Source: Fibrobacter sp. UBA4223 | GTDB lineage: Bacteria > Fibrobacterota > Fibrobacteria > Fibrobacterales > Fibrobacteraceae | Length of the DNA: 58,283 bases | Direction: 5' to 3' | Assembly (NCBI GenBank): GCA_002382975.1 | Contig: DFTB01000002.1 | Location: 1 to 58,283 of the forward strand | In this document: piece by piece, positions 1 through 7,202 of the stretch | Numbering within the stretch: the stretch's first letter is position 1 | How the letters are laid out: every line of letters starts with the position of its first letter | The notes under the pieces: generated by a model | What the model saw: only the letters and a program-made list of their open reading frames with translations | The model's database searches: none | What the model was told of the DNA's origin: nothing | Made by a program: the position numbers and the translations under genes

Positions 1-871
1 CTCTCTCGTTTATAATCTCTCTCAAATCTTCAATCGTAATCTGGTACGGGGTGCGGCAGAAATCGCAGATGACTTCCAGGTCCTTTCCTTCGGCTTCCAG
101 GTCCAGCAGGTCCTGGAGAGGGAGGGTGGCAAGGGTCGCCACCGTGCGTTCGTGGCTGCAGGGGCAGTAGGCCCTGGGGTCGATTTCTTTCACGATGTCG
201 ATTTCGTAGGGGCCCCGCAGCTGGTCCAGAAGTTCGTCCAGGTCAAAACCCTCGGGGGTGTTCATGTCGCAGAACTTGGGCAGGTTCTGCACGATGACCT
301 CTATCAGGTTGATGTCCTTGTCTTCCAGGTCCGGGAACGCCTCGATGTAGAAACCGGCGGCGTAGTCCAGCTTGCTCGGGTCCTGGGCGTTAAAAGCGGC
401 CTCGATGCCAACGGCGGAGCGGATCTGCTCCGACTGCAACAGGTAGGTGGCCAGGTTCTGTCCCATGGATACCGACGGAGCCTCGATGATGCTCTCGTGG
501 ACCCGCTTGCCCTGCTCGTTCAGCTTGACCACGCGGACGCTTTGCGGAATGAGGACGGGCTCGTTACCGCCCACGGCGGCAAGTTCCGGCTGCGGGAGCA
601 TGGCACGCACCAGGCCCTGGGGCGTCGTGTCCGACTGCACCAGCGTGATTTCGCCGCCAAAACGGGTGGTCAGCGACACGGTTCCCGGAAACTTCAGCGA
701 GGCGCTCAAAAAAATGCTTGCGATGGAGTTCTCGGCCAAAAGTTTCAGGGCGAAACCCTGTGCGTTGTGCTTCTTGCCGATTTCGTTCATCGTCGCGGTC
801 AAATCGACGACAATCAGGCGGAAGGGCGTTCTCTTGCCCGTGGCGCGGATAATGCGGTCCTTGAAATTCAT
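1..871 (-). CDS. hslO: Hsp33 redox-regulated chaperone, C-terminus cut by window edge
   Basis: Hsp33 is a cytoplasmic holdase chaperone switched on by oxidation of a zinc-bound cysteine centre. Translating from the ATG at 871-869 gives about 290 codons that run off the left edge without a stop. The C-terminal part holds the diagnostic zinc cysteines: a CPC motif near residue 235 and CDFC near residue 267, close to the spacing in E. coli Hsp33 (232/234 and 265/268). The N-terminal domain has typical Hsp33 features such as the GGNEPV stretch. The overlapping open frames on both strands look like shadows. The few missing residues lie to the left of the window. The family call is firm. No partner gene is visible nearby; the next gene to the right is divergent. 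Confidence 0.93.
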   Translation of the reverse strand, partial: MNFKDRIIRATGKRTPFRLIVVDLTATMNEIGKKHNAQGFALKLLAENSIASIFLSASLKFPGTVSLTTRFGGEITLVQSDTTPQGLVRAMLPQPELAAVGGNEPVLIPQSVRVVKLNEQGKRVHESIIEAPSVSMGQNLATYLLQSEQIRSAVGIEAAFNAQDPSKLDYAAGFYIEAFPDLEDKDINLIEVIVQNLPKFCDMNTPEGFDLDELLDQLRGPYEIDIVKEIDPRAYCPCSHERTVATLATLPLQDLLDLEAEGKDLEVICDFCRTPYQITIEDLREIINER

Positions 872-906
872 GGCACAAAGATAGAAATGTAGTTGTGCCC
901 TATGGA

Positions 907-931
907 CTAGTTAATAGTTACTAGTTACTAG
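907..931. repeat. Short TAGTTAC-type heptamer tract
   Basis: Between hslO and the DJ-1 gene the sequence repeats units related to TAGTTAC and TACTAG. It resembles the longer tracts at 13931-14033 and elsewhere in the window. The rest of this 245-bp gap shows no gene, only a GC-rich stretch and an AT-rich promoter-like stretch before 1117. Confidence 0.45.
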
Positions 932-1116
932 AAATGCATAAAACGGGAATGTTTTTGAAGGTCCTGGAAGGTGTTTTTGGTAAATAAGGGGGAGGTCTCC
1001 CCCTCGGCGGCACGGCGCTTGCGCTGTTGCCGCCTACCCCTTCTAACGGGGCTCAGTCGCCGCCCCGTAACGCCCGGCTTTACTTTTATTATATTCTTGC
1101 GAAAACGAGGCTCAAT

Positions 1117-1662
1117 ATGAAGATTTTATTCCTGATGGCCGACGGTTTCGAGGAAACCGAATTCGTCACACCTTTCGATTACCTGCAGCGGGCGGGTTTT
1201 GAGGTCGCTCTTGCAAGCGTTTCCGGTAAGGCCGAAGTGGTAGGGTCCCACGGTCTTAAAATTCAGACGGATTTTGCACTTTCGGGTGCCGATACCGCAA
1301 AGTTTGGCGCCGTCCTTTTGCCCGGTGGCGGCCCCGGCGTCAGGAACCTGAAGGCCTCCGCCCATGTGGAGAAGGTCATCTGCGATTTCAACGATGAGGA
1401 CAAGTGGATTTTCGCCATCTGCGCCGCTCCTTTGGTACTGAGCAAGGCGGGAATCCTGGTGGACAGAACCGTCACCTGTTTCCCGGGCTGCGAAGCGGAG
1501 CTGGTCTGTAACAAGTTTGTGGAAGACCGCGTAGTGGTAGACGGCAATATCGTCACCAGTCGCGGTGCGGGTACCGCCGAAGAATTCGCTTTCGAATGTA
1601 TCGCCCAGCTGGGCGGCCGCGACCTTGCAGAAAAAATCCGCAAGCAGGTGGTAGCGAGGTAA
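1117..1662 (+). CDS. DJ-1/PfpI family protein
   Basis: This 181-residue protein belongs to the DJ-1/ThiJ/PfpI family of glutamine-amidotransferase-like folds, which includes glyoxalase III/deglycase-like stress proteins and cysteine hydrolases. The start is the ATG at 1117 (MKILFLMADGFEE), because the in-frame upstream extension is not protein-like. Key residues are Glu15 in the GFEETE motif and Cys102 in the nucleophile elbow AICAAP, matching Glu18 and Cys106 of human DJ-1. An LLPGGGPG motif lies near residue 68. An AT-rich TATATT-like stretch precedes the gene. The exact substrate cannot be read from sequence; bacterial members are often named YajL or 4-methyl-5-hydroxyethylthiazole phosphate proteins by habit. 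It converges with mnmA, with 3 bp between the two stops. Confidence 0.88.
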   Translation: MKILFLMADGFEETEFVTPFDYLQRAGFEVALASVSGKAEVVGSHGLKIQTDFALSGADTAKFGAVLLPGGGPGVRNLKASAHVEKVICDFNDEDKWIFAICAAPLVLSKAGILVDRTVTCFPGCEAELVCNKFVEDRVVVDGNIVTSRGAGTAEEFAFECIAQLGGRDLAEKIRKQVVAR

Positions 1663-1665
1663 GAA

Positions 1666-2763
1666 CTACTTCTCGATAATTGCTGAAGCAACGATGCCGT
1701 CGCCGGCGTAGAGCACCATAATCTGGCCAGGCGTGGCGGCGAATTGCGGCGTGTCGAACCGGATAGAAATTCGGTTGTCTGTAAGTTCGGTAATGCTTGC
1801 TTCGGCGAAGGTGTGGCCCAGTCGGATTTTTGCCTGTAGTTTTTGCTGCAGCAGGGGAGAGTCCTTGGAAACCATCAGGTTCAGCTGGCTCCCGCTTACT
1901 TCGCTACATTGCAGCAGACTGCGAGGTCCAAGCACCACCTGGTTCTTCTTGACATCGATGGCAATCACAAAAAGGGGCTCCGGCTGACCGCCGATGTTCA
2001 GTCCTTTCCTTTGCCCGATGGTGTAGTGGATAAATCCCTTGTGCTGCCCCAGGACCTTGCCGTTCACGTCCACGAAGTCCCCGGGAACGTTGTCGCTTTC
2101 GTCAAAGAGCACGGAGTAGTCGCCGCATTCCAGAAAATCCTGGCTCTCCTTTTTGGAGGCGAAATCCTCCCAGCCGATTTTACGGGCCAGTTCCTTGACC
2201 TCTTCCTTGTGCATTTCGCCCAGGGGGAACAGCACCGACGAAAGCTGGTCTTCGGTTAACCGGGAAAGGAAATAGGACTGGTCCTTGAAACTGTCGCGGG
2301 CCCTCCACAGGAACGGTTCTTCGGGGTTCTTGAAATCCAGACGGGCGTAGTGCCCCGTGGCAAAGTAGTCAAAATCTACGCCCATCTTGCGGACGGCGTG
2401 GAGCATGGCTCCGAACTTGATGGACTGGTTACAGCGCACGCAGGGGTTGGGCGTGCGGCCCGCCCGGTATTCGGCGCGGAAATAGTCCAGCACATTTTTC
2501 TTGTATTCCTCTACCACGGGAACCACGTGGAAGGGGATGGACAGGCGCTTGGCTACACTCTCGGCGGCTTCGATGCTTTCGCCTTCGTTGGGACCGAAAC
2601 ATCCGGAGCGGCCCTCCACGATGGGCATGTCGATGGAACCGTCCCAGAGGGCCATGGTAATGCCTATGACATTGTAGCCCTTCTGCTGCAAGGTCCAGGC
2701 GGTAAGGGCGGAATCTACGCCTCCCGAAAGTCCGACTGCTACTGTTTTGTTGTTTGGTTCCAT
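1666..2763 (-). CDS. mnmA: tRNA-specific 2-thiouridylase MnmA
   Basis: MnmA places sulfur on C2 of the wobble uridine (U34) of Lys, Glu and Gln tRNAs in the cytoplasm, using ATP and a sulfur relay. The 365-residue product has the PP-loop SGGVDS at residues 13-18 and the CVRCNQ motif with Cys108 and Cys111. The usual second catalytic cysteine sits in an ICF context (E. coli Cys199). Here the matching stretch reads SQDFLECGDY, with Cys213 moved next to GDY, so the sulfur-relay chemistry may differ. Length is normal for the family. The gene stands alone, convergent with the DJ-1 gene and just downstream of epmB on the same strand (48 bp). Confidence 0.93.
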   Translation of the reverse strand: MEPNNKTVAVGLSGGVDSALTAWTLQQKGYNVIGITMALWDGSIDMPIVEGRSGCFGPNEGESIEAAESVAKRLSIPFHVVPVVEEYKKNVLDYFRAEYRAGRTPNPCVRCNQSIKFGAMLHAVRKMGVDFDYFATGHYARLDFKNPEEPFLWRARDSFKDQSYFLSRLTEDQLSSVLFPLGEMHKEEVKELARKIGWEDFASKKESQDFLECGDYSVLFDESDNVPGDFVDVNGKVLGQHKGFIHYTIGQRKGLNIGGQPEPLFVIAIDVKKNQVVLGPRSLLQCSEVSGSQLNLMVSKDSPLLQQKLQAKIRLGHTFAEASITELTDNRISIRFDTPQFAATPGQIMVLYAGDGIVASAIIEK

Positions 2764-2810
2764 AATACTAGCAAAAATATAGGAAAATAGAGTCTTGAGA
2801 CCACTAGCCC

Positions 2811-3782
2811 CTAAACCGGAGTCTTGCTTTTTTCTCCGGCAATTTCCCGGACGAGTTTTGGTACAAGGTAACCGGGCAACTTGGTGCGGATTTCTGCAAT
2901 CAGTTCACGAGCCCGCTCGTCGGAAACCTCAAAGTGGGCGGCCCCGTTGGCGTGGTCCAGCTGGTGCAGGTAGTAGGGGAGTACTCCCTGTTCAAAAAGC
3001 TTGCGACAGAGTGTTGTTAATTTGTCTGGACTGTCGTTTACGCCTTTCAAAAGGACGCTCTGGTTGAGCAGGGTCCAACCGCAAATTTTGAGGTGGGCAA
3101 ATAGGGCGGCCGAGTCTTCGTCCAGTTCGTCAGCATGGTTTACATGAGACACCAGCACGCAGTTGAATCGGGTAGGCAGTTCCCGCAACAGTTCAAAATG
3201 CTGCATTACCAGGTCCGGACGCATTACAGGGAGTCTTGTATGAATGCGAAGCGTAGTGACCGAGGGGTGGGCTGCGATGGATTCCACCAGGTCGCGAAAC
3301 GCTCCGGGCGAAATCGTGAGGGGGTCGCCTCCAGAAAGGATTACTTCCCATACGTCGCTGTGGGTGTCGAGCCAGTTGCTGACTTCGCGGGCCACGTCGG
3401 GTCTATTCTGGAATGGGTAGTTCTTGCGAAAACAGAACCGGCAACGGACACCGCAGGTGGCGGTTGAGACAATCAGTGCTCGCTGGTCGTATTTCTGGAT
3501 TACGCAGTCGGACTTGCCTGCGGGCAGGTCGCCCACGGGGTCGTCAACGAATCCGGGAATGTTTTCCCGTTCTACGGTAAGGGGCAGAACCTCGCGAAGG
3601 AGTGCTTCGGGGTGGCTAGATTTTTTTATCTGGTCGGCGAAGTGCCTTGAACAAAGGAATGGGAATTTGGGCGAATGGTCGAGTCCGTCTTTGCTTAACT
3701 TTGAGATGATACTTGAAAAATCACTTCCCAAATAGTCTAAAAAGTCTGAAATTTGTGTAAAAACAGTCCCTGGATTTTCCAT
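2811..3782 (-). CDS. epmB: EpmB-type radical SAM lysine 2,3-aminomutase family protein
   Basis: This is a 323-residue KamA-family radical SAM enzyme. The [4Fe-4S] motif is Cys110-Gly-Val-Arg-Cys114-Arg-Phe-Cys117. The body carries the family signatures SGGDPL and the HQLDHANGAAHF segment, and the C-terminus reads GYLVPKLVREI as in EF-P (R)-beta-lysine aminomutases. EpmB turns (S)-alpha-lysine into (R)-beta-lysine, which is then attached to a lysine of elongation factor P. The gene is divergent from efp, with 40 bp between the start codons, which supports an EF-P role over catabolic lysine 2,3-aminomutase. No epmA (lysyl-tRNA-synthetase-like ligase) is visible in the window. Start ATG at 3782. 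Confidence 0.9.
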   Translation of the reverse strand: MENPGTVFTQISDFLDYLGSDFSSIISKLSKDGLDHSPKFPFLCSRHFADQIKKSSHPEALLREVLPLTVERENIPGFVDDPVGDLPAGKSDCVIQKYDQRALIVSTATCGVRCRFCFRKNYPFQNRPDVAREVSNWLDTHSDVWEVILSGGDPLTISPGAFRDLVESIAAHPSVTTLRIHTRLPVMRPDLVMQHFELLRELPTRFNCVLVSHVNHADELDEDSAALFAHLKICGWTLLNQSVLLKGVNDSPDKLTTLCRKLFEQGVLPYYLHQLDHANGAAHFEVSDERARELIAEIRTKLPGYLVPKLVREIAGEKSKTPV

Positions 3783-3784
3783 TA

Positions 3785-3790
3785 TATACT
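3785..3790 (+). promoter_or_regulatory. Candidate -10 box for efp
   Basis: TATACT lies 33 bp before the efp start codon, in the 40-bp gap shared with the divergent epmB. A convincing -35 box is not visible at the right spacing. An AGAGG ribosome binding site follows at 3813-3817. Confidence 0.4.
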
Positions 3791-3822
3791 AAATTTAGCT
3801 TCAAAATCAACAAGAGGATAAT

Positions 3823-4407
3823 ATGGGTACTGTAAGCACCAACGAATTCCGCAAGAAACTTAAAATCATGGTTGATGATCAGCCGTACGAAATCATCGAA
3901 AACCAGTTCGTGAAGCCGGGTAAGGGTCAGGCCTTCAACCGCGTTCGTATCAAGAACCTGGTGACCGGCCGCACTCTGGAACGCACCTGGAAGAGCGGCG
4001 ATACGGTGGAAGAAGCCGACGTGACCTTCACTGAAATGACCTACCTCTACAATGACGGTTCTACTTGGTATTTCTTGAACAACGAATCCCAGGAAACTGA
4101 AGAAATTTCCAAGGAAGCTCTGAACGGCTGCGAAGTCTGGCTCCTGGACGGCGCTACCGTAGAAGTGACCTGGTGGAAGGACCCGAAGTCTGGCGCTACG
4201 CTTCCTATCGAAGTGATTCCGCCTACCTTCGTTGACCTGATGATTGTGGATGCTCCTCCGGCAGTGCAGGGCAACACCAGCGGCAACGTGATGCGTGAAG
4301 CCACTCTCGAAACCGGTGCCAAGGTGATGATTCCGCTGTTCATCGAAAACAATACCAAGATCCGCGTAGATACCCGCGACGGTTCTTACCTGGAACGCGC
4401 GAAGTAA
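3823..4407 (+). CDS. efp: Elongation factor P
   Basis: EF-P binds the ribosome between P and E sites and relieves stalling at consecutive prolines. The 194-residue product follows E. coli EF-P along its length, with three beta-barrel domains. The modification loop reads KPGKGQAF with Lys34 at its tip, the residue that receives beta-lysine in E. coli. The divergent epmB next door suggests beta-lysylation here too. The C-terminus has the conserved KVDTRDGSYLER-like ending. The ATG at 3823 has an AGAGG site at good distance. A structured segment and a terminator follow the stop codon. Confidence 0.97.
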   Translation: MGTVSTNEFRKKLKIMVDDQPYEIIENQFVKPGKGQAFNRVRIKNLVTGRTLERTWKSGDTVEEADVTFTEMTYLYNDGSTWYFLNNESQETEEISKEALNGCEVWLLDGATVEVTWWKDPKSGATLPIEVIPPTFVDLMIVDAPPAVQGNTSGNVMREATLETGAKVMIPLFIENNTKIRVDTRDGSYLERAK

Positions 4408-4410
4408 AAA

Positions 4411-4541
4411 CGACCGTTCGCGCTAGAGCCTGGACGACAAGTACAGGGCTGGCGCTCACTCCCACCTAAAGGTGGCCATGTACACTAAGGCAACGAATTG
4501 CCATGGCAATTCTAGGTGCCAAGTGTCCAAAGGTCGCAACC
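4411..4541 (+). ncRNA. Candidate structured RNA downstream of efp (unidentified)
   Basis: This segment begins three bases after the efp stop and holds nested complementary arms. CGACC at 4411-4415 pairs with GGTCG at 4532-4536 and closes the whole. Inside lie GCGC (4420-4423) with GCGC (4452-4455) enclosing AGCC/GGCT; CCACC with GGTGG (4462-4475); ACACT (4482-4486) with AGTGT (4522-4526) enclosing GGCA/TGCC; and the palindrome GAATTGCCATGGCAATTC (4495-4512). A terminator follows directly. It does not match SRP RNA, RNase P RNA, 6S RNA or tRNA as I know them. It could be a structured efp 3' UTR or a separate small RNA. The pairing was worked out by eye. Confidence 0.45.
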
Positions 4542-4568
4542 GCCCCAGTTTAATAACTGGGGCTTTGT
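4542..4568 (+). terminator. Rho-independent terminator after efp / candidate RNA
   Basis: Nine-base arms GCCCCAGTT and AACTGGGGC (4542-4550, 4555-4563) with a 4-base loop are followed by TTTGTT on the plus strand. The minus strand has no T-run after the stem, so it serves plus-strand transcripts. Confidence 0.8.
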
Positions 4569-4588
4569 TGCTCACGAGAAATAGCTTA

Positions 4589-5563
4589 TTATCTGATAGC
4601 TTTGCGGAATACTTCAGCTACTCTGTCCGGGTTGTCGCTTTTTAGCCAGCTGAGGGTCTCGGTACCGCGGTAGCTCCAGGCAAAGATGTTGTCGATGCCA
4701 GCCTTGCGGCTTTCGGCTACGGCGATGGCTAGGTCGTTTTCGCGGCCCGCTTCAATCTGGTACGCCTTCACCCACATCTGCACGGCCTTGCCGTATTTGG
4801 CGGCCACGGTCACGAGCTTGCGGGCGGTCTCGGCATACTTCTCGCGCACCCATTCTTCGGTGGCGCCCCGTTCCCAGTAAGGGTCGGATGCAATTTCGTC
4901 AACGCTATCGAGGCATGCCACGCGGCTCCAGTCGTCGAGGCCCGCCGGGAACCAGGGCGGCAACATGCACACGCAATTGCGCTTGCCGCGAGCATGAACA
5001 TCTTCAGTCATTTCTTTCAGAAAGTCAATCAGGCTGTCTTCGCGGAACTTCAATACGTCATCGGTGAGTTCGGTGGGCATCTCGTACCCGAAGCGTGCAT
5101 GGAAAAGCCCGCGACATTTCTCACAACGGCAACTCCAGTTCTGGAGTCCGCCCTTCTCAAAGTAAAAATGGGGTTCGTCCCAAAAGACGGTGCTTACTTT
5201 GGTCGCACAGACGGATTCAATCCAGCGGTGCATATAGGCCCGAAATTCAGGATGGTTGGGACATGCCGCTACCTTGGGTTTGCCGTCTAGCGCCACCTGG
5301 CACAGGTCGTGATTGCGGGCGGTGAGTTCGGAATAGGCTTCGCCGCCGAACACCCGGCCCACCCCCCAGGGGTTCACGTAGACCGTTAGACCTAGCTCGG
5401 CGGTCCGGTCCACAATTTCAGCCATGGTACCGTAATAATACTGCTGGTCTTCTTCGCTCCAGGTGTGGAGCACGGCGTTGAAACCCGCTGCCTTGATGTC
5501 TTGCATGTCGGTTAACGCATGCCTTGGCGTGCGTACGCCAAAATAACTGACGCCCTTAATCAT
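4589..5563 (-). CDS. TIM-barrel glycosidase-like protein of unknown function
   Basis: The 324-residue protein looks like a (beta/alpha)8 barrel of the glycoside-hydrolase type. Features include an N-terminal GVSYFGVRTPRHAL strand, a VSTVFWDEPHFYFE segment with acidic residues near 158-160 typical of a catalytic strand end, a Cys-rich CRCEKC stretch near residues 173-178, and repeated aromatic residues. No signal peptide is visible, so it is probably cytoplasmic. I do not recognise a named family. Hydrolysis or rearrangement of a sugar is a guess from fold only. The gene stands alone. The CxCxxC cluster is unusual for a glycosidase and could bind metal. Confidence 0.6.
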   Translation of the reverse strand: MIKGVSYFGVRTPRHALTDMQDIKAAGFNAVLHTWSEEDQQYYYGTMAEIVDRTAELGLTVYVNPWGVGRVFGGEAYSELTARNHDLCQVALDGKPKVAACPNHPEFRAYMHRWIESVCATKVSTVFWDEPHFYFEKGGLQNWSCRCEKCRGLFHARFGYEMPTELTDDVLKFREDSLIDFLKEMTEDVHARGKRNCVCMLPPWFPAGLDDWSRVACLDSVDEIASDPYWERGATEEWVREKYAETARKLVTVAAKYGKAVQMWVKAYQIEAGRENDLAIAVAESRKAGIDNIFAWSYRGTETLSWLKSDNPDRVAEVFRKAIR

Positions 5564-5585
5564 ACAGGCTCAATATAGAACTTAG

Positions 5586-5683
5586 GAGTAATGAGTGGTG
5601 AGTAGTGAGTTGTGAGTCCTTATAATCGCGCCCTTGGCGCCAAATTATATACTCATAACTGATAACTCATAACTGATAACTCA
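5586..5683. repeat. TGAGTTG tract with GGCGCC core, copy 1
   Basis: Units like GAGTAGTGAGTTGTGAGT lead into a core at 5621-5650 (TATAATCGCGCCCTTGGCGC followed by CAAATTATA), then CATAACTGATAACTCATAAC-type units. The core recurs at 17682-17710, 43657-43682 and 47699-47731. Confidence 0.8.
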
Positions 5684-6103
5684 TTAGTTTTCTGCCCACT
5701 GTGGCGTGGGGGTCTTCCGCAGCACCTGGTCCAGGGTATCCCGCCACTCGTCTTCGGTAAGTGGCCTGCGTATCCAGTACAACCCCTCATCTTCTTTTTC
5801 GATGGGCATGGTATCCGGGACAATTTCCACAATCCAGGATTCGGGAATGCTGTTGCGGAGCCTCTTGCTGAAGGCGATGTTCATGTCGGTGGGCCTGTCG
5901 GCGTGGTCGAAGATGATAAGCGCCGGGGAATCTCCCGTAATGAGCGCCGTCTCCAGGATGTTTGCCGCTTCTTCGATGGTGTTGCAGGTGTACATAGTGG
6001 AATCTTCGGCCATGTCATTTTCCAGAAGCCAGCGGAGAGTCCACTGGCTCAGGCGGTCCAAGCTGCCCGGTGAAGAAGGGGCTATGAAGAATATATGTCC
6101 CAC
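5684..6103 (-). CDS. Hypothetical protein, degenerate receiver-like
   Basis: The 139-residue product starts at a GTG (6103). It contains ALIIFDHAD near the middle and a C-terminal RRPLTEDEWRDTLDQVL helix, which recall the phosphoacceptor strand and last helix of CheY-like receiver domains. The conserved acidic pocket and the lysine of true receivers are not evident. It could be a receiver-derived protein that no longer takes phosphate, or an unrelated alpha/beta protein. There is no signal peptide or membrane segment. It is alone and divergent from thiL. Family assignment is weak. Confidence 0.5.
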   Translation of the reverse strand: MGHIFFIAPSSPGSLDRLSQWTLRWLLENDMAEDSTMYTCNTIEEAANILETALITGDSPALIIFDHADRPTDMNIAFSKRLRNSIPESWIVEIVPDTMPIEKEDEGLYWIRRPLTEDEWRDTLDQVLRKTPTPQWAEN

Positions 6104-6224
6104 GGCCTAAAGTATAGAAAGATTGAAAGCTCTTTTTTAGGGTCAAAAAGGGCAATTTTGGAGAGAAATCTATTATTTTTGAGATAGGAAAAACATATCA
6201 AACATTAATCAACAATTAACGCAC

Positions 6225-7202
6225 ATGTTTCCCGACCTTGGCGAATTCAGACTGATAAACGGCATTCTGGAAAAGTCTTTGCCCCTAGAAAAAGAAGCCC
6301 CCGAGTTTCGGGACTGGCTCCCCGTAGGCGACGATGCCGCCGAGTTCGACGGATGGCTTGCCACCAAGGATCTGTCCGTAGAAGGGACCCACTTCCGCCT
6401 GGACTGGTCCACGCCGGAACAGGCCGTGGAAAAGCATATTGTCTCCAACATCTCGGACATTTCGGCCATGGGAGGCAGGCCACGGCTGGCCCTGTTCGGC
6501 CTGTGCGTCGGTAAAAACTGGAGCGAAGACACGGTGCGTCGGGTGTCCGCTGCGGTGGCTGAAGGATTTGCCAAAAGGAATATCGCTCTTATCGGGGGCG
6601 ATACCGTCTCCGGCGATGTGGGAATGTTTTCTACGACCCTCGTAGGCGAACAGGTGGCGCCTACCCGCCTGCTCCGGAGTGGCGCTACGGCGGGCGACAG
6701 GCTGTTCGTCTCGGGAACTCTCGGGCGCTCTGCCGCAGGGCTCTGGCTGTTGCAGAACCGCCCCGCCGGTTTCGAGAAATTTCAGGACCTGATTCAGTAC
6801 CACTTGAGCCCCTCCATCCGGGAGGACCTCGGCGCACGTCTTGCCTCTACGGGCGTTTGCCACGGTGCTTTAGACATTAGTGACGGCCTTTCTTCGGAGC
6901 TGAACCATCTGGCCCTGTCATCTGCAGTTTCCTTGGAGGTGAAGGCCAATCGGATTCCTGTAGACCCTCGGGTTTCAGAAATGTGCAGCCGATATGGCCT
7001 AAATCCTATGGATTTTGTGATGGATGGCGGTGAAGAATACGTGCTTTTATTTACCGTTTCTGCCAAAAATGATATATTTTCAGTAAGAGGTTTCCCCGAC
7101 GGGGTATACGAGATTGGCTCGGTTCAAGAAGGAACCGGCGTCTACATGCTCGAAGAGGGGAAAAAGAAGATTGTTAAAGCTCAGGCTTGGTCGCATTTAT
7201 GA
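6225..7202 (+). CDS. thiL: Thiamine-monophosphate kinase
   Basis: ThiL phosphorylates thiamine monophosphate to the cofactor thiamine pyrophosphate in the cytoplasm. The 325-residue product has the family's GDDAAEF motif near residue 30, a KHIVSNISDISAMGG segment, GGDT near residue 125, and DISDGLSSEL near residue 220. Length is typical. The gene's TGA overlaps the ATG of pilB (ATGA at 7199-7202), so the two are probably translated together, though no functional link is known. No TPP riboswitch was seen in the 115-bp leader. Confidence 0.93.
   Translation: MFPDLGEFRLINGILEKSLPLEKEAPEFRDWLPVGDDAAEFDGWLATKDLSVEGTHFRLDWSTPEQAVEKHIVSNISDISAMGGRPRLALFGLCVGKNWSEDTVRRVSAAVAEGFAKRNIALIGGDTVSGDVGMFSTTLVGEQVAPTRLLRSGATAGDRLFVSGTLGRSAAGLWLLQNRPAGFEKFQDLIQYHLSPSIREDLGARLASTGVCHGALDISDGLSSELNHLALSSAVSLEVKANRIPVDPRVSEMCSRYGLNPMDFVMDGGEEYVLLFTVSAKNDIFSVRGFPDGVYEIGSVQEGTGVYMLEEGKKKIVKAQAWSHL

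Noticed and set aside
152..892. 246-codon plus-strand frame opposite hslO
   Set aside because: The minus strand encodes Hsp33 with zinc cysteines; the plus frame has no motif.
6104..6224. TPP riboswitch before thiL
   Set aside because: The leader is short and AT-rich, with no CUGAGA or other TPP-aptamer words.
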